NCBI RefSeq assembly: GCF_900109705.1
Contig: NZ_FOAI01000023.1
Location: 1 to 32,218, forward strand
Length of the DNA stretch: 32,218 bases
Source: Roseivivax marinus
GTDB taxonomy: Bacteria > Pseudomonadota > Alphaproteobacteria > Rhodobacterales > Rhodobacteraceae
Direction: 5' to 3'
This document shows positions 27,301-32,218 of the stretch, piece by piece. Made by a program: the position numbers and the translations under genes. Every line of letters starts with the position of its first letter. Within the stretch, counting starts at the first letter, position 1. Under the pieces are notes generated by a model. It saw only the letters and a list, made by a program, of their open reading frames with translations. It was not told the origin of the DNA and ran no database searches.

Positions 27301-28259
27301 GTAACCGTGATGCCCACGGTCACTGTGTCCGAGCCGCCGTTGCCGTCAGTGACGGTCACGTCGAAGCTGTCCGCGCCGTTGTAGTCCGGGTTGGGCGTGT
27401 AGGTGTATTCGCCGGTCGCGGTGTCGATCTCGACCGTCCCGTTCGCCGGGCCGTCCGTTACCTCGTAGGTCAGCGTATCGCCGTCGACGTCCTCTGCCGT
27501 CACCTGGCCATCGACAGGGGTATCCTCGGGGGTTTCCTGGCTGTCAGGTGTCGCGACGGGAGCATCGTTGACCGGCGTAACCGTGATGCCCACGGTCACT
27601 GTGTCCGAGCCGCCGTTGCCGTCAGTGACGGTCACGTCGAAGCTGTCCGCGCCGTTGTAGTCCGGGTTGGGCGTGTAGGTGTATTCGCCGGTCGCGGTGT
27701 CGATCTCGACCGTCCCGTTCGCCGGGCCGTCCGTTACCTCGTAGGTCAGCGTATCGCCGTCGACGTCCTCTGCCGTCACCTGGCCATCGACAGGGGTATC
27801 CTCGGGAATTTCCTGGCTGTCGGCGGTGACTTCGGGCGGAGAGTTCGGGTCATCTGGCAGCGAGTTCGGGCCGTAGGCAAGTGCGGCCGCGGCCAATCCC
27901 CCGCCCAACAGGCCAAGGCCCTGGGGCATGACCGGCGCGAACGCGGTTCCATGCTCGATCTCCGAAATGTCGAAGCCATCCCAAACCTCGCCATACTGGC
28001 CCCACCAAGTAACACCATTCTCGTCAACGAAAGTAAGGTCGTGCCGCCCCTGCTCGGTGACGACGAAGAAATTGACCAGCCGAAGCACGGAGCCGTCCTT
28101 CAGGACGAGCACAAGGTCATTTCCGTCGCGGTCGAACCGGGCCACTTCTTCGGGACCGATGTGAAGCTGCAGTACTGACGGTTCGCCTAACTCGACGACG
28201 CTGCCTTCCAAGTCGCGAAAGTCGCGGCCCTGAGCTTTCGCAAATAGAGTCATTCGCAT
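18309..28259 (-). CDS. giant BapA/LapA-like repetitive adhesin secreted by T1SS
   Basis: A 3316-aa very acidic protein. Residues 1-110 resemble the BapA prefix domain (LVLVLKDGSVLRLVNFFVV), then a Gly/Ala hydrophobic linker (about 112-130). Two near-identical 92-aa cadherin-like repeats come next, then VCBS-like repeats (GTYGAFTFDAETGEWVYTLD), Ig-like units (GVADPAIVDL) and T1SS-143-like segments (VSESALDDGSQEGSG; LDHDGASLDLVFGVEVTDAD). Near the C-terminus is the secretion-type region (NGRGGFDTVLF, LRNIEVLELG, LTVTGDAEDSLSLSGDW), with only one degenerate RTX nonapeptide. A further acidic tail of about 104 aa follows. It probably mediates surface attachment and biofilm. A second ATG lies at 28253; the ribosome binding site is weak for both. 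Four secretion-related genes follow directly. Confidence 0.9.
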   Translation of the reverse strand: MRMTLFAKAQGRDFRDLEGSVVELGEPSVLQLHIGPEEVARFDRDGNDLVLVLKDGSVLRLVNFFVVTEQGRHDLTFVDENGVTWWGQYGEVWDGFDISEIEHGTAFAPVMPQGLGLLGGGLAAAALAYGPNSLPDDPNSPPEVTADSQEIPEDTPVDGQVTAEDVDGDTLTYEVTDGPANGTVEIDTATGEYTYTPNPDYNGADSFDVTVTDGNGGSDTVTVGITVTPVNDAPVATPDSQETPEDTPVDGQVTAEDVDGDTLTYEVTDGPANGTVEIDTATGEYTYTPNPDYNGADSFDVTVTDGNGGSDTVTVGITVTPVNDAATIGGELTGAVEEAGGVENGTPGTQTASGTASVTDVDEEESVFREPNSLEGTYGAFTFDAETGEWVYTLDDTRSATEALVEGQEITDALDVTSLDGTVTETITVTVTGQNDAAQVTNDTGSMTEDGPLDEEMLTTSGSVEVIDKDTGEAELDPAETRFDSGSHGGASPLGTLTVNADGTWSYQIDNSLPAVQSLPEDGTLTETFIVTSADGTATGTITVTVNGTNDQPTPADDASIIGMDDVAVLDVVENDTDVDAGETETLQVTFVDSQAIAPGGSITLAGGQGTVSLSGQGELSFTPADGLTGQVTIGYTVDDGSGTGNASASADWVVNVAGVTISDNAGPTEGAEPDGVLASVDDLTAVEISGFAAVGGSVTSIVITDGLGESVTLTDVPVGADGTYFVTADLSDLDDGTLTVTANVQDGNGNPATTQDTILLDTVTEVTIDPVLIEEGKAPVITGIAEEGSSVTVNVNGTDHEATVDGSGNWSVTLPDPITADEVTVTATGTDAYGNTDTDDRTITEVTVADEEAGEPVDILVSESALDDGSQEGSGADAATSSFALGGDVSNLDSVVIGGTVSGGELSSGTTFTIAELQSVETDGPLDPVTTEYGTLTITGFDSGTGEVSYTYTLSGNTEDHSDESANDVVSETINIAVIEQDGDTWVDQLNVGIVDDAPETPVDDPALSVTEGGAAIGSATTEGANLLANDTLGADGGRVNTVFYTDRDGNPAQVTLTEGGSEEVDTQYGTLTVGSDGTWSYEPLSAADHQQPANDTTLDDSFTYNTVDGDDDVSAGVGTQSITVGDTVAEFGTPEDAVVDEANLPSGTDPDVSELSQSGSLNLSPGQDGFGVQLTTDSAPAGLTSGGDPIRYTLSEDGLTLTADTGEGTAPVFTVTLTDPTNADAGYTFDLLGPLDHDGASLDLVFGVEVTDADGDTDPDQFTVAVGDDAPVTEIERTVDEDSDGFTVNTSADANADNTGISQGGTALTGIPDSVTGEVVYDTDHGTVTVAPDGSVSYVPDDNFSGEEPFEIVTLDDQAVESRIAVTANVTSVADPAEVTVVNAEVGTVEDTEVLLGLDRPVITDDGTGTGNNARPERIGAITLSGLPEVAILGWAGQTFTVDATGEVSIELTDPDLSVTGLDTDISMTADDFENLEVTPPANSSANFEVTYDVTSYEVDDTGEILVAEGADSSETVSVFVQAATDPATLTFDTGVDADSVDNATDIVYSGSGGNTVAEVTLAEDTAVDLADFLAANFTDLDESEQRSITITNGSGEPILVNGQTVTAGGTITLEGGSLSTSTTGFPQIEIGGTDNFAGDLDNITVTLNAQDYDADGYLDEGTPTGDGVAGLPEADPTDNSVTLNLRVTPVADDVVVEDVTTEEDNAVDFLRGVRLGDFSGGATDGGSELITAVSFDIPDGWEVSASDVVNGASNADITEVDGTYTIAFTDGTQAEREEFLDGFTITPPDHSSSDATITLRVSSTDEAEVGGNTVTNTVTDAEHELTITVTPVAERVDVDSDSDEDFDVTMTEGFEYSTAALEDEWFVLNSDGFNLQTGWSNEDAGEATFARLTPELIEGDGSAADATGSMFQWVEDGDPQSAVYDGVTPIDVPVSALGSLQFKAAEDFSGAFRIRVQAYTVDEDDDGGTTVEAVSGEAFLENLVVEPVADEVTLALASRARGNEDNDIPLNIRPTSSDPSETFDVTIDDIPEGAVLTYNGTVQPVEDGSVTIPDFDAGLPLTLRPPLDSNENFTLQVSAQSVDRVTIDGGVLEDRSVVESLSMNVEVRGVADPAIVDLTPQTYEEQAIDSGAATIALTKLVAIELGDTDDSETLTVRITDLPEGFDLTHGTLLTGTEATGEDRVWIIRESQLETVEITVPQNFSGEVTFGASPVTTENDGASRTGTQQPVTFTVTPSPEATVTTAASIVEDELQSLDFGIVHQNGDTDEVIDAVRIAVGQTEEQDFTLFVGGQPISDLTPVDDGGTLYYELTPEQAETLAAQGAENLDGVLGSFELEYRITDPGDGTVDPVTSDWQSSTFEITGIPVTDQPDLTLAGFELGGDNGTVDGTDITVSAPGEQVTMTLNVNTADTDGSEHVVRVLLDNVPNGVTVEGAELVGQGTWLLVYENADALPINEAGGIDLPVVLSVSSSAGGQDEVPISVTVQTQDRGNEADSPAEVLQDSETWTLTTDFTFEEGGEPPAIEAWVYNGAAATEDLAFTLNSVVTGTVSVSDPAASVLTVTITDLPPGTIVDGMVQTSVDGEPVWTASVTTNPGDDTAAVQAQLDALLDSITLQVAPDANDNNLAEDFTLNATLTTALAGGGAPNEEALSNEIPVQPVTDEANVSIALGAADADGRLTETDSEIPLTLTVTNPADGDDASIEGGEVYLQVSGTNGLGSGTLTVDGVEYEPTTITGQEGITDGDYYVIPGAEMGVPLDMVFTPDTVTAGEVTVDAWVRNIETGGETLTSAGSTILPIEISNDGVTVDAEAPFTGPEAADSTPASLIGLDLALSLVDDDGSEVITTVLLPDLPEGFLVYTGADADTSTMAVNAGGDGTTNTWLLAAEGQPMPEYIGILPPQNWSGTLEDLTLTVISGETALSEDRVDRVQIGDLVVTPVANGVTLDPTNSFGTEGRIIPMNLNASLADLGDASVPGAADGSTETVTLQIEGLGEHASLYVGTTLLTEGVSYDAGTGTYTVTGLTQDQIDTLGFRQASTGLTDQDGTTGGLQLKVTARSVDGPDESDPVEGFVTVNQTAQQGSAADNTLIWTGELINGRGGFDTVLFRQGESLTGTELGDNLRNIEVLELGIDGANGITDLTPDQVFAMTSGPRALTVTGDAEDSLSLSGDWADNGDGTWTGTANGGQEVTLTAQDVAVTPPPAPFAAFSMMSFGAGGGEIGLSGIDSLEAEAEEPAQEPAAEGDGTPGAPEEEVSYETLVAEGGSDEDLSDLLPEEDSDRTGGTGSSEPGDMTGSEPASSLEDELQPGAEYAV
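27286..27545 (-). repeat. 260-bp direct repeat in adhesin gene, copy 2
   Basis: Nearly identical to 27562-27821 at a 276-nt spacing (92 codons). By eye only two bases differ, where GGGGG here is GGGAA there. It encodes one cadherin-like unit starting with EDTPVDGQVTAEDVDGDTL. Confidence 0.9.
27562..27821 (-). repeat. 260-bp direct repeat in adhesin gene, copy 1
   Basis: The N-terminal-most cadherin-like unit, nearly identical to the copy at 27286-27545. Nucleotide-level identity, while the other repeats are diverged, points to recent duplication or gene conversion. Confidence 0.9.
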
Positions 28260-28448
28260 TGTAGAGCCTGCCCCCCTTTTTGTAGCAGACCGACGAAGAC
28301 GATCCGGAGCGGAATGGGAATTTTGAACACATCTACCAATCGCAAACTGCGATCGGCTGGCCGATGCTCCACGCCTATTTCGCCCTAGAGAAGACTGACG
28401 TCAACTGACAACTCTACCAGTTTTATTTGGCCAAAGATTCCGAGCAAC
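28260..28448 (-). promoter_or_regulatory. upstream region of adhesin operon with two overlapping palindromes
   Basis: ATCGCA-AAC-TGCGAT (28339-28353) and ATCGGC-TG-GCCGAT (28352-28365) are two perfect palindromes sharing their junction, 80-105 nt before the adhesin start. They look like adjacent operator sites. Minus-strand TTGACG, with AAATAG 18 nt later, is a weak promoter candidate just upstream of them. An IS3-type end begins at 28449, so the native upstream region may be truncated. Confidence 0.5.
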
Positions 28449-28528
28449 TGAGCTACCCCCCGAATTTCGGACACTGACATAAGCTACGATTTGCAGTCTG
28501 CTGATCTTCGACGAGACGGAGATCAGAG

Positions 28529-28822
28529 ATGTCGAAACGGAAGCAGCACGCCCCTGAGTTCAAGGCCAAGGTCGAGCTGGAAGCCCTGAAAGGCGAGGAA
28601 ACGGCCACTGAGCTGGCGAGCCGGTTAGGGGTGCATCCGACGATGATCCATTTATGGAAGCGAGCTCTGCTCAAAGGCGCGTCCGGCGTGTTCGAGCGCG
28701 GGGGCCGCAAGAAGCCCGAGATTGACGAGGAGCAGGTGAAGGAGCTCCACGCCAAGATCGGGGAGCTGCCGGTGGCCAACTCATTTTTGGAACGAAAGCT
28801 GAAGCCCTGGGACGGGAAGTGA
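28529..28822 (+). CDS. IS3-family transposase OrfA (outer element)
   Basis: A 97-aa OrfA. It has HTH_Tnp_1-type DNA binding: RKQHAPEFKAKVELEALKG, then TATELASRLGVHPTMIHLWKR, and a leucine-zipper-like tail (EEQVKELHAKIGELPV). It binds the IS ends and is fused to OrfB by frameshifting in active elements. The frame is complete and starts at ATG 28529, but its orfB partner is destroyed, so it probably has no transposition function unless it acts in trans. Confidence 0.85.
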   Translation: MSKRKQHAPEFKAKVELEALKGEETATELASRLGVHPTMIHLWKRALLKGASGVFERGGRKKPEIDEEQVKELHAKIGELPVANSFLERKLKPWDGK

Positions 28823-28830
28823 GGCGCGGC

Positions 28831-29270
28831 ATGACCGAGCCGTACCACCCGAACCTGTCGATCGGCCAGCAGTGCAAACTGCTGGCCGATCGCGCGCTTG
28901 TCTTTTTACTACACCCACCAAGGGCGAGACCGAACAAAACCTCGGCCTGATGCGGCGGATCGATGGGCAGTTCCTGGAGGCCCCGTTCTTCCGCGTCCGG
29001 CAAATGACCTGGCATCTGCGTTACGATGGACTCCTCGTGAACTAGAAGCGAATAAGGCGGCTGATGCGCCTGATGAGGCTCATGCCGAGTTACCAGAAGC
29101 CCAACACAAGCAGACCAGCGAAGGGGCACAAGACCTATCCATAACTGCCGAGAGGGTTGCGGGTGGAACGTCCGAACCAGGTCTGGTGCTCGGATATCAA
29201 CTACCTGCTCATGCGGCGCGGGCTCCTATACCTCGTGGCGATCATGTACTGGCACACCCGCAAGGTCCTT
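28831..29270 (+). pseudogene. IS3-family transposase OrfB, 5' part (outer element)
   Basis: Starts MTEPYHPNLSIGQQCKLLAD. A frameshift near 28910 is needed to continue as FYYT, then KGETEQNLGLMRRIDGQFLE, RVRQMTWHLRYDGLL. In that frame there are stops at 29043 (TAG) and 29142 (TAA). The first catalytic Asp survives in VWCSDINYLLMRRGLLYLVA. The sequence ends at TRKVL where the second IS begins. It continues at 30451. Confidence 0.8.
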
Positions 29271-29325
29271 GAACTGGCCTCCGTTTCGACAGGACACTTG
29301 GGCATAGCCATGGAGGCTTAGGCAT

Positions 29326-29721
29326 ATGCCTGAGCACGTGCTTATGCCTGAGACAAAGATCATCACCGACGGCGGCCGTCGGCGCCGCTAGCCTGCCACG
29401 GAGAAGCTACGGATCGTCGAAGAGACGTTGGAGGAGGGCGCCAGCATCTCGGTTGTCGCGCGGCGGAATCGCGTGGCTCCGAACCTGCTGTATCGTCGGC
29501 GTCGTCTGATGCTGGACGGAGGAGCGGTGGCCGTGTCCGAGGATGACGATGTGACCAGCAATCGTGCCGTCCGGCAGATGGAGGATTGTATCCGCGAGCT
29601 CGAGCGCCAGCTCGGCCGCGAGACGCTCGAGGTCGAAATCCTCAAGGAGGCGCTGGACAAGTCGCGCTCAAAAAAACGGACGTGGCTCGCGCAGTCGCAG
29701 CCGAAGGGCGGTTCCCGGTGA
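29326..29721 (+). pseudogene. IS3-family transposase OrfA (inner element), stop-interrupted
   Basis: The frame begins at ATG 29326 or 29344 (two copies of ATGCCTGAG 18 nt apart, in phase). An in-frame TAG at 29389-29391 splits it from the body: KLRIVEETLEEGASISVVARR and RVAPNLLYRRRRLMLDGG (HTH), then REL, ERQLGRETLEVEILKEAL (zipper). The TAG codon could be a single point mutation. The part after the stop could restart only at ATG 29515 or GTG codons. Confidence 0.75.
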
Positions 29722-30416
29722 AGGTCGTGGCCGAGACCCTGGGCGTCTCCCGGTCGAACCTGCATGCCCGGATGAGCGGGAGCGCGAAGCCGCGACGGCG
29801 CTACCACAAGGCGCAAGACGCGGCGCTGCTGCCGATGATCGGGGCGCTGGTGGCGGCGCGGCCGACCTATGGCTACCACCGCATTACGGCGCTTCTGAAC
29901 CGTCGGCTGCGGGCGGACGGCGCGGCGCCCGCGAACCACAAGCGCGTGCATCGCATCATGCAGGCCCATGGCCTTCTGCTGGCACGGACACATGCCGAGA
30001 GGCCGGAGCGCGTCCAAGACGGAAAGGTCGTGGCGATACGCTCGAACCTTCGGTGGTGCTCCGATGGGTTCGAGTTCACCTGCTGGAACAGGGAGATCAT
30101 CCGCGGCGCGTTCATCATCGGCGCGCACGACCGCGAGATCATCTCCTGGCGCGCCGTGGCGGGCGCCGGCATCAGTGGGTCCGATGTCCGCGACATGATG
30201 CTGGAGACCGTGGAGGCCCGGTTCGGCGGTTAACGCACGCCGCATCCCGTCGAGATGCTGAGCGGAAATGGCTCGCCATACACGGCGCACGACACACGCA
30301 TCTTTGCGCGTCAGCTCGGACTGAAGCCCTGCTTCACGCCGGTAAGGCACCCGCACTCACCGCTGAAGATGCGTTCGCCTCGCGAGTTCATCCAAGCTCA
30401 AACCGCAACGGCTTGA
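29586..30416 (+). pseudogene. IS3-family transposase OrfB (inner element), nonsense and internal deletion
   Basis: In the -1 frame relative to orfA. It is recognisable from KKTDVARAVAAEGRF through RSNLHARMSG, ARPTYGYHRITALLNRRLR, NLRWCSDGFEF (first catalytic Asp) to EARFGG. There TAA at 30231-30233 replaces the expected aromatic codon. The same frame continues [30 protein letters not shown], then jumps to [19 protein letters not shown] and a stop at 30414. The usual stretch between TPVR and HPHS, including the catalytic Glu, is missing in frame. Confidence 0.8.
29670..29676 (+). promoter_or_regulatory. A7 slippery site for orfA/orfB frameshift
   Basis: Seven As lie where the orfA frame (RSKKRTW) and the -1 orfB frame (ALKKTDV) overlap. 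This is the standard IS3-family programmed -1 frameshift signal. The element is dead, so the site is a relic. Confidence 0.7.
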
Positions 30417-30450
30417 GTGTCCGGTGAAACGGGGGCAAGACCAGCCCTGT

Positions 30451-30946
30451 CTTGGCGGATCTTGAACACGCTGGAGGCCGACTTCTGCCCTTCTCGGCAG
30501 ATTTGCGTAGCAAATCGCCTGCCAGGCAACGGTGCGAAGCGCTGACCGAAGCCACCCACAAGTTCGGCCCGCCCGAGATCATGAATACGGACCAGGGCTC
30601 CCAGTTCACATCCTTCGCCTGGACGGACCGGCTCCGCCGATCCGGCGTGCGCATCTCAATGAATGGGAAAGGCCGGTTCCTCCCCTCTCATGGTTTGCAG
30701 GCAAACCACTGCCGGGCAGTGGACAACACCTTCATCGAGAGGCTGTGGCGCAACCTGAACTACGAGTGCGTCTACCTGCATGTCTGAGAAACCGGATCAG
30801 AGACGAAGGCGGCCATCCGAAAATGGATGAACTTCTACAACCATCAGCGCCCGCGCTCAGCCCTCGACGGCAAGCCCCCGGCGCTGGTCAATCGGCAGAG
30901 AAATGATATCAACCAACCCGATCAGCAGGCGCAACGAGTAGCTTAA
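30451..30946 (+). pseudogene. IS3-family transposase OrfB, 3' part (outer element)
   Basis: Resumes as WRILNTLEADFC, is disturbed by frameshifts around 30490-30545, then reads LTEATHKFGPPEIMNTDQGS (second catalytic Asp), RRSGVRISMNGKGRF, an inserted stretch, VDNTFIERLWRNLNYECVYL (catalytic Glu). After a TGA at 30785, where TGG would be expected, it continues TGSETKAAIRKWMNFYNHQR and ALVNRQRNDIN to TAA at 30944. Together with 28831-29270 it makes one OrfB. Confidence 0.8.
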
Positions 30947-30985
30947 ATTACGCCAGATCCTGTCCAACGATCGGGGAGTAGCTCA

Positions 30986-31147
30986 GCTCTCCAATCTTGG
31001 CGTCGCGAACCATAGGCCATTCTGGCTTTCGCCGTGTTCGTCGGTTCCTGCGATGTCGCGGGAGGCGTCCCATCACTCAAAGCGATCAGGGTTCATACCT
31101 TGCGTTACAGAGGTAGGATAAACTTGAGCGAGGGAGGCCCCTCCTGA
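30986..31147. other. short intergenic stretch after IS element
   Basis: About 160 nt without a recognised gene. GGAGG/CCTCC-type self-complementarity near 31130-31145 lies just after the stop of the minus-strand RHH gene and could act as a weak terminator; only a short T-run follows. Confidence 0.25.
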
Positions 31148-31318
31148 TCACCCTGCCCGCCGCTCAAGCCACTCCGCGATCATCCGCCTGATCATCTCCG
31201 GCCTCGTAGGTACGTCCTGCTCGACGCGCCTCGCGTCATCTATCGCCTGCAGCATCTCGGCATCCACGCGGACGAGCACGGGAGATGTGTCGACCTTCGG
31301 TCTTCCCTTGGATTTCAT
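31148..31318 (-). CDS. small ribbon-helix-helix DNA-binding protein
   Basis: A 56-aa protein. After a basic KSKGRPKVD start comes VLVRVDAEMLQAIDDARR (strand plus helix A), then PTRPEMIRRMIAEWLER (helix B), the Arc/CopG ribbon-helix-helix plan. Dimers of such proteins bind short palindromes and commonly repress their own gene, as in antitoxins and plasmid copy-control proteins. ATG 31318 has AAGGGA upstream. The TGATAT repeats directly before it are the likely operator. No toxin-like partner is seen downstream; the divergent gene is the only neighbour. Confidence 0.7.
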   Translation of the reverse strand: MKSKGRPKVDTSPVLVRVDAEMLQAIDDARRVEQDVPTRPEMIRRMIAEWLERRAG

Positions 31319-31361
31319 GATATTGATCCCTTGACATTATGATATCAATATCACATGTAAT
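31319..31361. promoter_or_regulatory. operator and divergent promoter between RHH gene and 168-aa gene
   Basis: GATATTGAT (31319-31327) and ATCAATATC (31344-31352) form a perfect 9-bp inverted repeat. TGATAT-CA-ATATCA (31340-31353) is itself nearly palindromic. Plus-strand TTGACA (31331-31336) is a consensus -35 with TGTAAT 19 nt later (31356-31361). On the minus strand CATAAT is a possible -10 for the RHH gene. The repeat covers both promoters. Confidence 0.6.
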
Positions 31362-31428
31362 GCGTGTCGGCGCAAGAGCGGCAACTCATGCACCGACACT
31401 GACCACTTCGATCTGTTAGGAGATCTCT

Positions 31429-31935
31429 ATGGCTGCGCACGCCTCTATCACGACCCCACTTCCGTCTGGAACCTGTTCCGAGAACTTCTTCGGCAACGCC
31501 GACGCGCTGGACGCGATCATCGACCAGCTTCACGCGGCTATCGACGCTGAAGCGCTCATCGGTGAGCGATTTTTTGATATCGAGCTGAGCGAGCTGGCCC
31601 ATCGGGCTGCTCATGCCTGGGCTACTTGCGAGACTGCGACCCTGCGCTTTCTTTCACGGCCGTATCTGGGAGACGTGCATGTCCTTGCTGGAGAGCATGT
31701 GCTCGACGTCCTCCAGGATCGCGGGCTCGATCACGATCGTCTGCGCACCGCGCCTGTCTCGTTGATGCGGGCGGCCTGCCGTGCGGCCGTCAGCGTCGAT
31801 CTCGAGAGCTTGGTCCTGACACGGCAGCTGTCGCACCTTTCCTCGCTCCTTCGGGTCATCATCGAGGATAGCGCGGCGATCGACGATCCGGATCCCGATA
31901 CGGATTTTGAGCCCGGCGCGCCCTCCCACGGCTGA
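31429..31935 (+). CDS. 168-aa protein of unknown function
   Basis: A soluble acidic protein, mostly helical (ALDAIIDQLHAAIDAEALIG, ELSELAHRAAHAWATCETAT, LMRAACRAAVSVDLESLVLT). No signal peptide, membrane segment or known motif. AGGAG lies 6 nt before ATG 31429. It is divergent from the RHH gene with a shared operator region, so it may be repressed by that protein. No function assigned. Proteins of this kind are common in accessory regions; that placement is inference. Confidence 0.6.
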   Translation: MAAHASITTPLPSGTCSENFFGNADALDAIIDQLHAAIDAEALIGERFFDIELSELAHRAAHAWATCETATLRFLSRPYLGDVHVLAGEHVLDVLQDRGLDHDRLRTAPVSLMRAACRAAVSVDLESLVLTRQLSHLSSLLRVIIEDSAAIDDPDPDTDFEPGAPSHG

Positions 31936-32040
31936 ACCCTTTTCCCGTTCACATCTCAAGGCCCCGGGTTCGGCCTGGGTCGCCTTTCTGCATCTCTATT
32001 CCCGGCTTGCTCAGGAGGATCCCCATTCACAGTTCCACAT

Positions 32041-32218
32041 CCCATCTCCTGCATCGTTGATGACTGTAAAGTCACTCTGCGCGCAGGACTCCTGCCCGTC
32101 GCGCTGCACGAGGCCGCCGCCCGCGCCGGCTTCGACATCCTCTCCCGGCTCACGGATCGCAGCCGGCTGCTGATCCGCTGCCGGACCTGCGACACCGTTC
32201 TCGTCAAGCGCCGCAGCG
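32041..32218 (+). CDS. partial gene at right edge, no standard start
   Basis: The frame reads DDCKVTLRAGLLPVALHEAA, ARAGFDILSRLTDRSRLLIR, CRTCDTVLVKRRS and runs off the window. A short Cys-x-x-Cys (CRTC) suggests a metal-binding or zinc-ribbon-like unit. The frame is open back to the stop of the 168-aa gene but has no ATG, GTG or TTG. AGGAGG at 32013-32018 is followed by ATT in another phase. Either a mutated start or a frameshift upstream broke it. The product is not recognised. Confidence 0.35.

Larger units (their letters stand above)
29271..30450 (+). mobile_element. IS3-family element (inner), inserted in outer orfB
   Basis: Imperfect terminal inverted repeats are visible. The left one is CTGGCCTCCGTTTCGACAGG and continues (29274-29298). 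The right one (30444-30416, read inward) shares CTGG, CCGTTTC and GGACACT. It lies between the two halves of the outer orfB. About 1.18 kb, slightly short because of an internal deletion in its orfB. The exact borders and target duplication could not be fixed by eye. Confidence 0.75.
28449..30985 (+). mobile_element. IS3-family element (outer), decayed and interrupted
   Basis: The ends are inverted: TGAGCTACCCCCCGA at 28449 and, read inward from 30985, TGAGCTACTCCCCGA. Inside are an intact-looking orfA, the first part of orfB, a second IS (about 29271-30450) and the last part of orfB. Frameshift and stop mutations in orfB plus the insertion make it non-autonomous. No clean target duplication is visible at the outer ends. 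Confidence 0.8.

Noticed and set aside
27286-27821. Tandem repeats that might be taken for a CRISPR or satellite array
   Set aside because: Two 260-bp units in frame inside the adhesin gene, encoding cadherin-like domains; no short repeat/spacer pattern.
29428-29721. 97-aa frame as an independent gene
   Set aside because: It is the part of the inner IS orfA after an in-frame TAG, not a separate gene.
28440-30995. Target-site duplications of the two IS3-type elements
   Set aside because: Outer flanks (AAC and GCT) do not match; inner flanks share only an ambiguous CTT or CCTG, too short to call.
31907-32173. 88-aa plus-strand frame at the right end
   Set aside because: Proline/serine-rich shadow overlapping the better CxxC frame and the end of the 168-aa gene.

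Overview
The window is GC-rich and densely coding. Its gene families point to an alphaproteobacterium, most likely the Rhodobacterales/Roseobacter group. The taxonomic cues are the BapA/LapA-type adhesin with T1SS-143-like repeats, the PepSY/two-component module, the IS types and the codon bias. This is inference from family resemblance, not from a marker gene. No rRNA, tRNA or CRISPR array was seen.

Layout. (1) 1-94: the end of an IS21-like element, then about 250 nt with no supported gene. (2) 348-6133, plus strand: an uncharacterised protein, two small genes (one an excisionase-like HTH protein), then three recombinases joined by 4-nt overlaps: tyrosine, tyrosine, large serine. (3) 6347-9343, minus strand and convergent to the recombinases: a mobilization module with a KfrA-like DNA-binding protein, a MobC-like ribbon-helix-helix protein, a relaxase-like protein and two small 3' genes that overlap the relaxase frame. 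Regions 2 and 3 together look like an integrative mobilizable element or plasmid fragment. (4) 9533-12758: a PepSY protein, an OmpR-type response regulator, a sensor kinase and a 49-aa ORF on the minus strand, facing a divergent PepSY-like periplasmic protein. An inverted repeat lies between the two directions. (5) 12860-13087: an IS5-type transposase fragment that cuts a small unrecognised gene. (6) 13095-28259, minus strand: a type I secretion operon in the order 3316-aa adhesin, ABC exporter, HlyD adaptor, small SmpA/OmlA-like protein, TolC-family lipoprotein. (7) 28449-30985: a decayed IS3-family element with a second decayed IS3-family element inside it. (8) 31148-32218: a ribbon-helix-helix gene with an operator-like repeat, a divergent gene of unknown function, and a gene without a visible start running off the right edge.

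How they work together. The adhesin carries a BapA-type N-terminal domain and a C-terminal secretion region. The ABC exporter (with a cysteine-less C39-like domain), the HlyD adaptor and the TolC-family protein would form its dedicated secretion channel, and the SmpA/OmlA-like protein is an unusual fifth member. The adhesin operon lies between mobile DNA on both sides. The feature I consider most worth following up is the Tyr-Tyr-Ser recombinase trio with its small HTH partner and the convergent mobilization genes.
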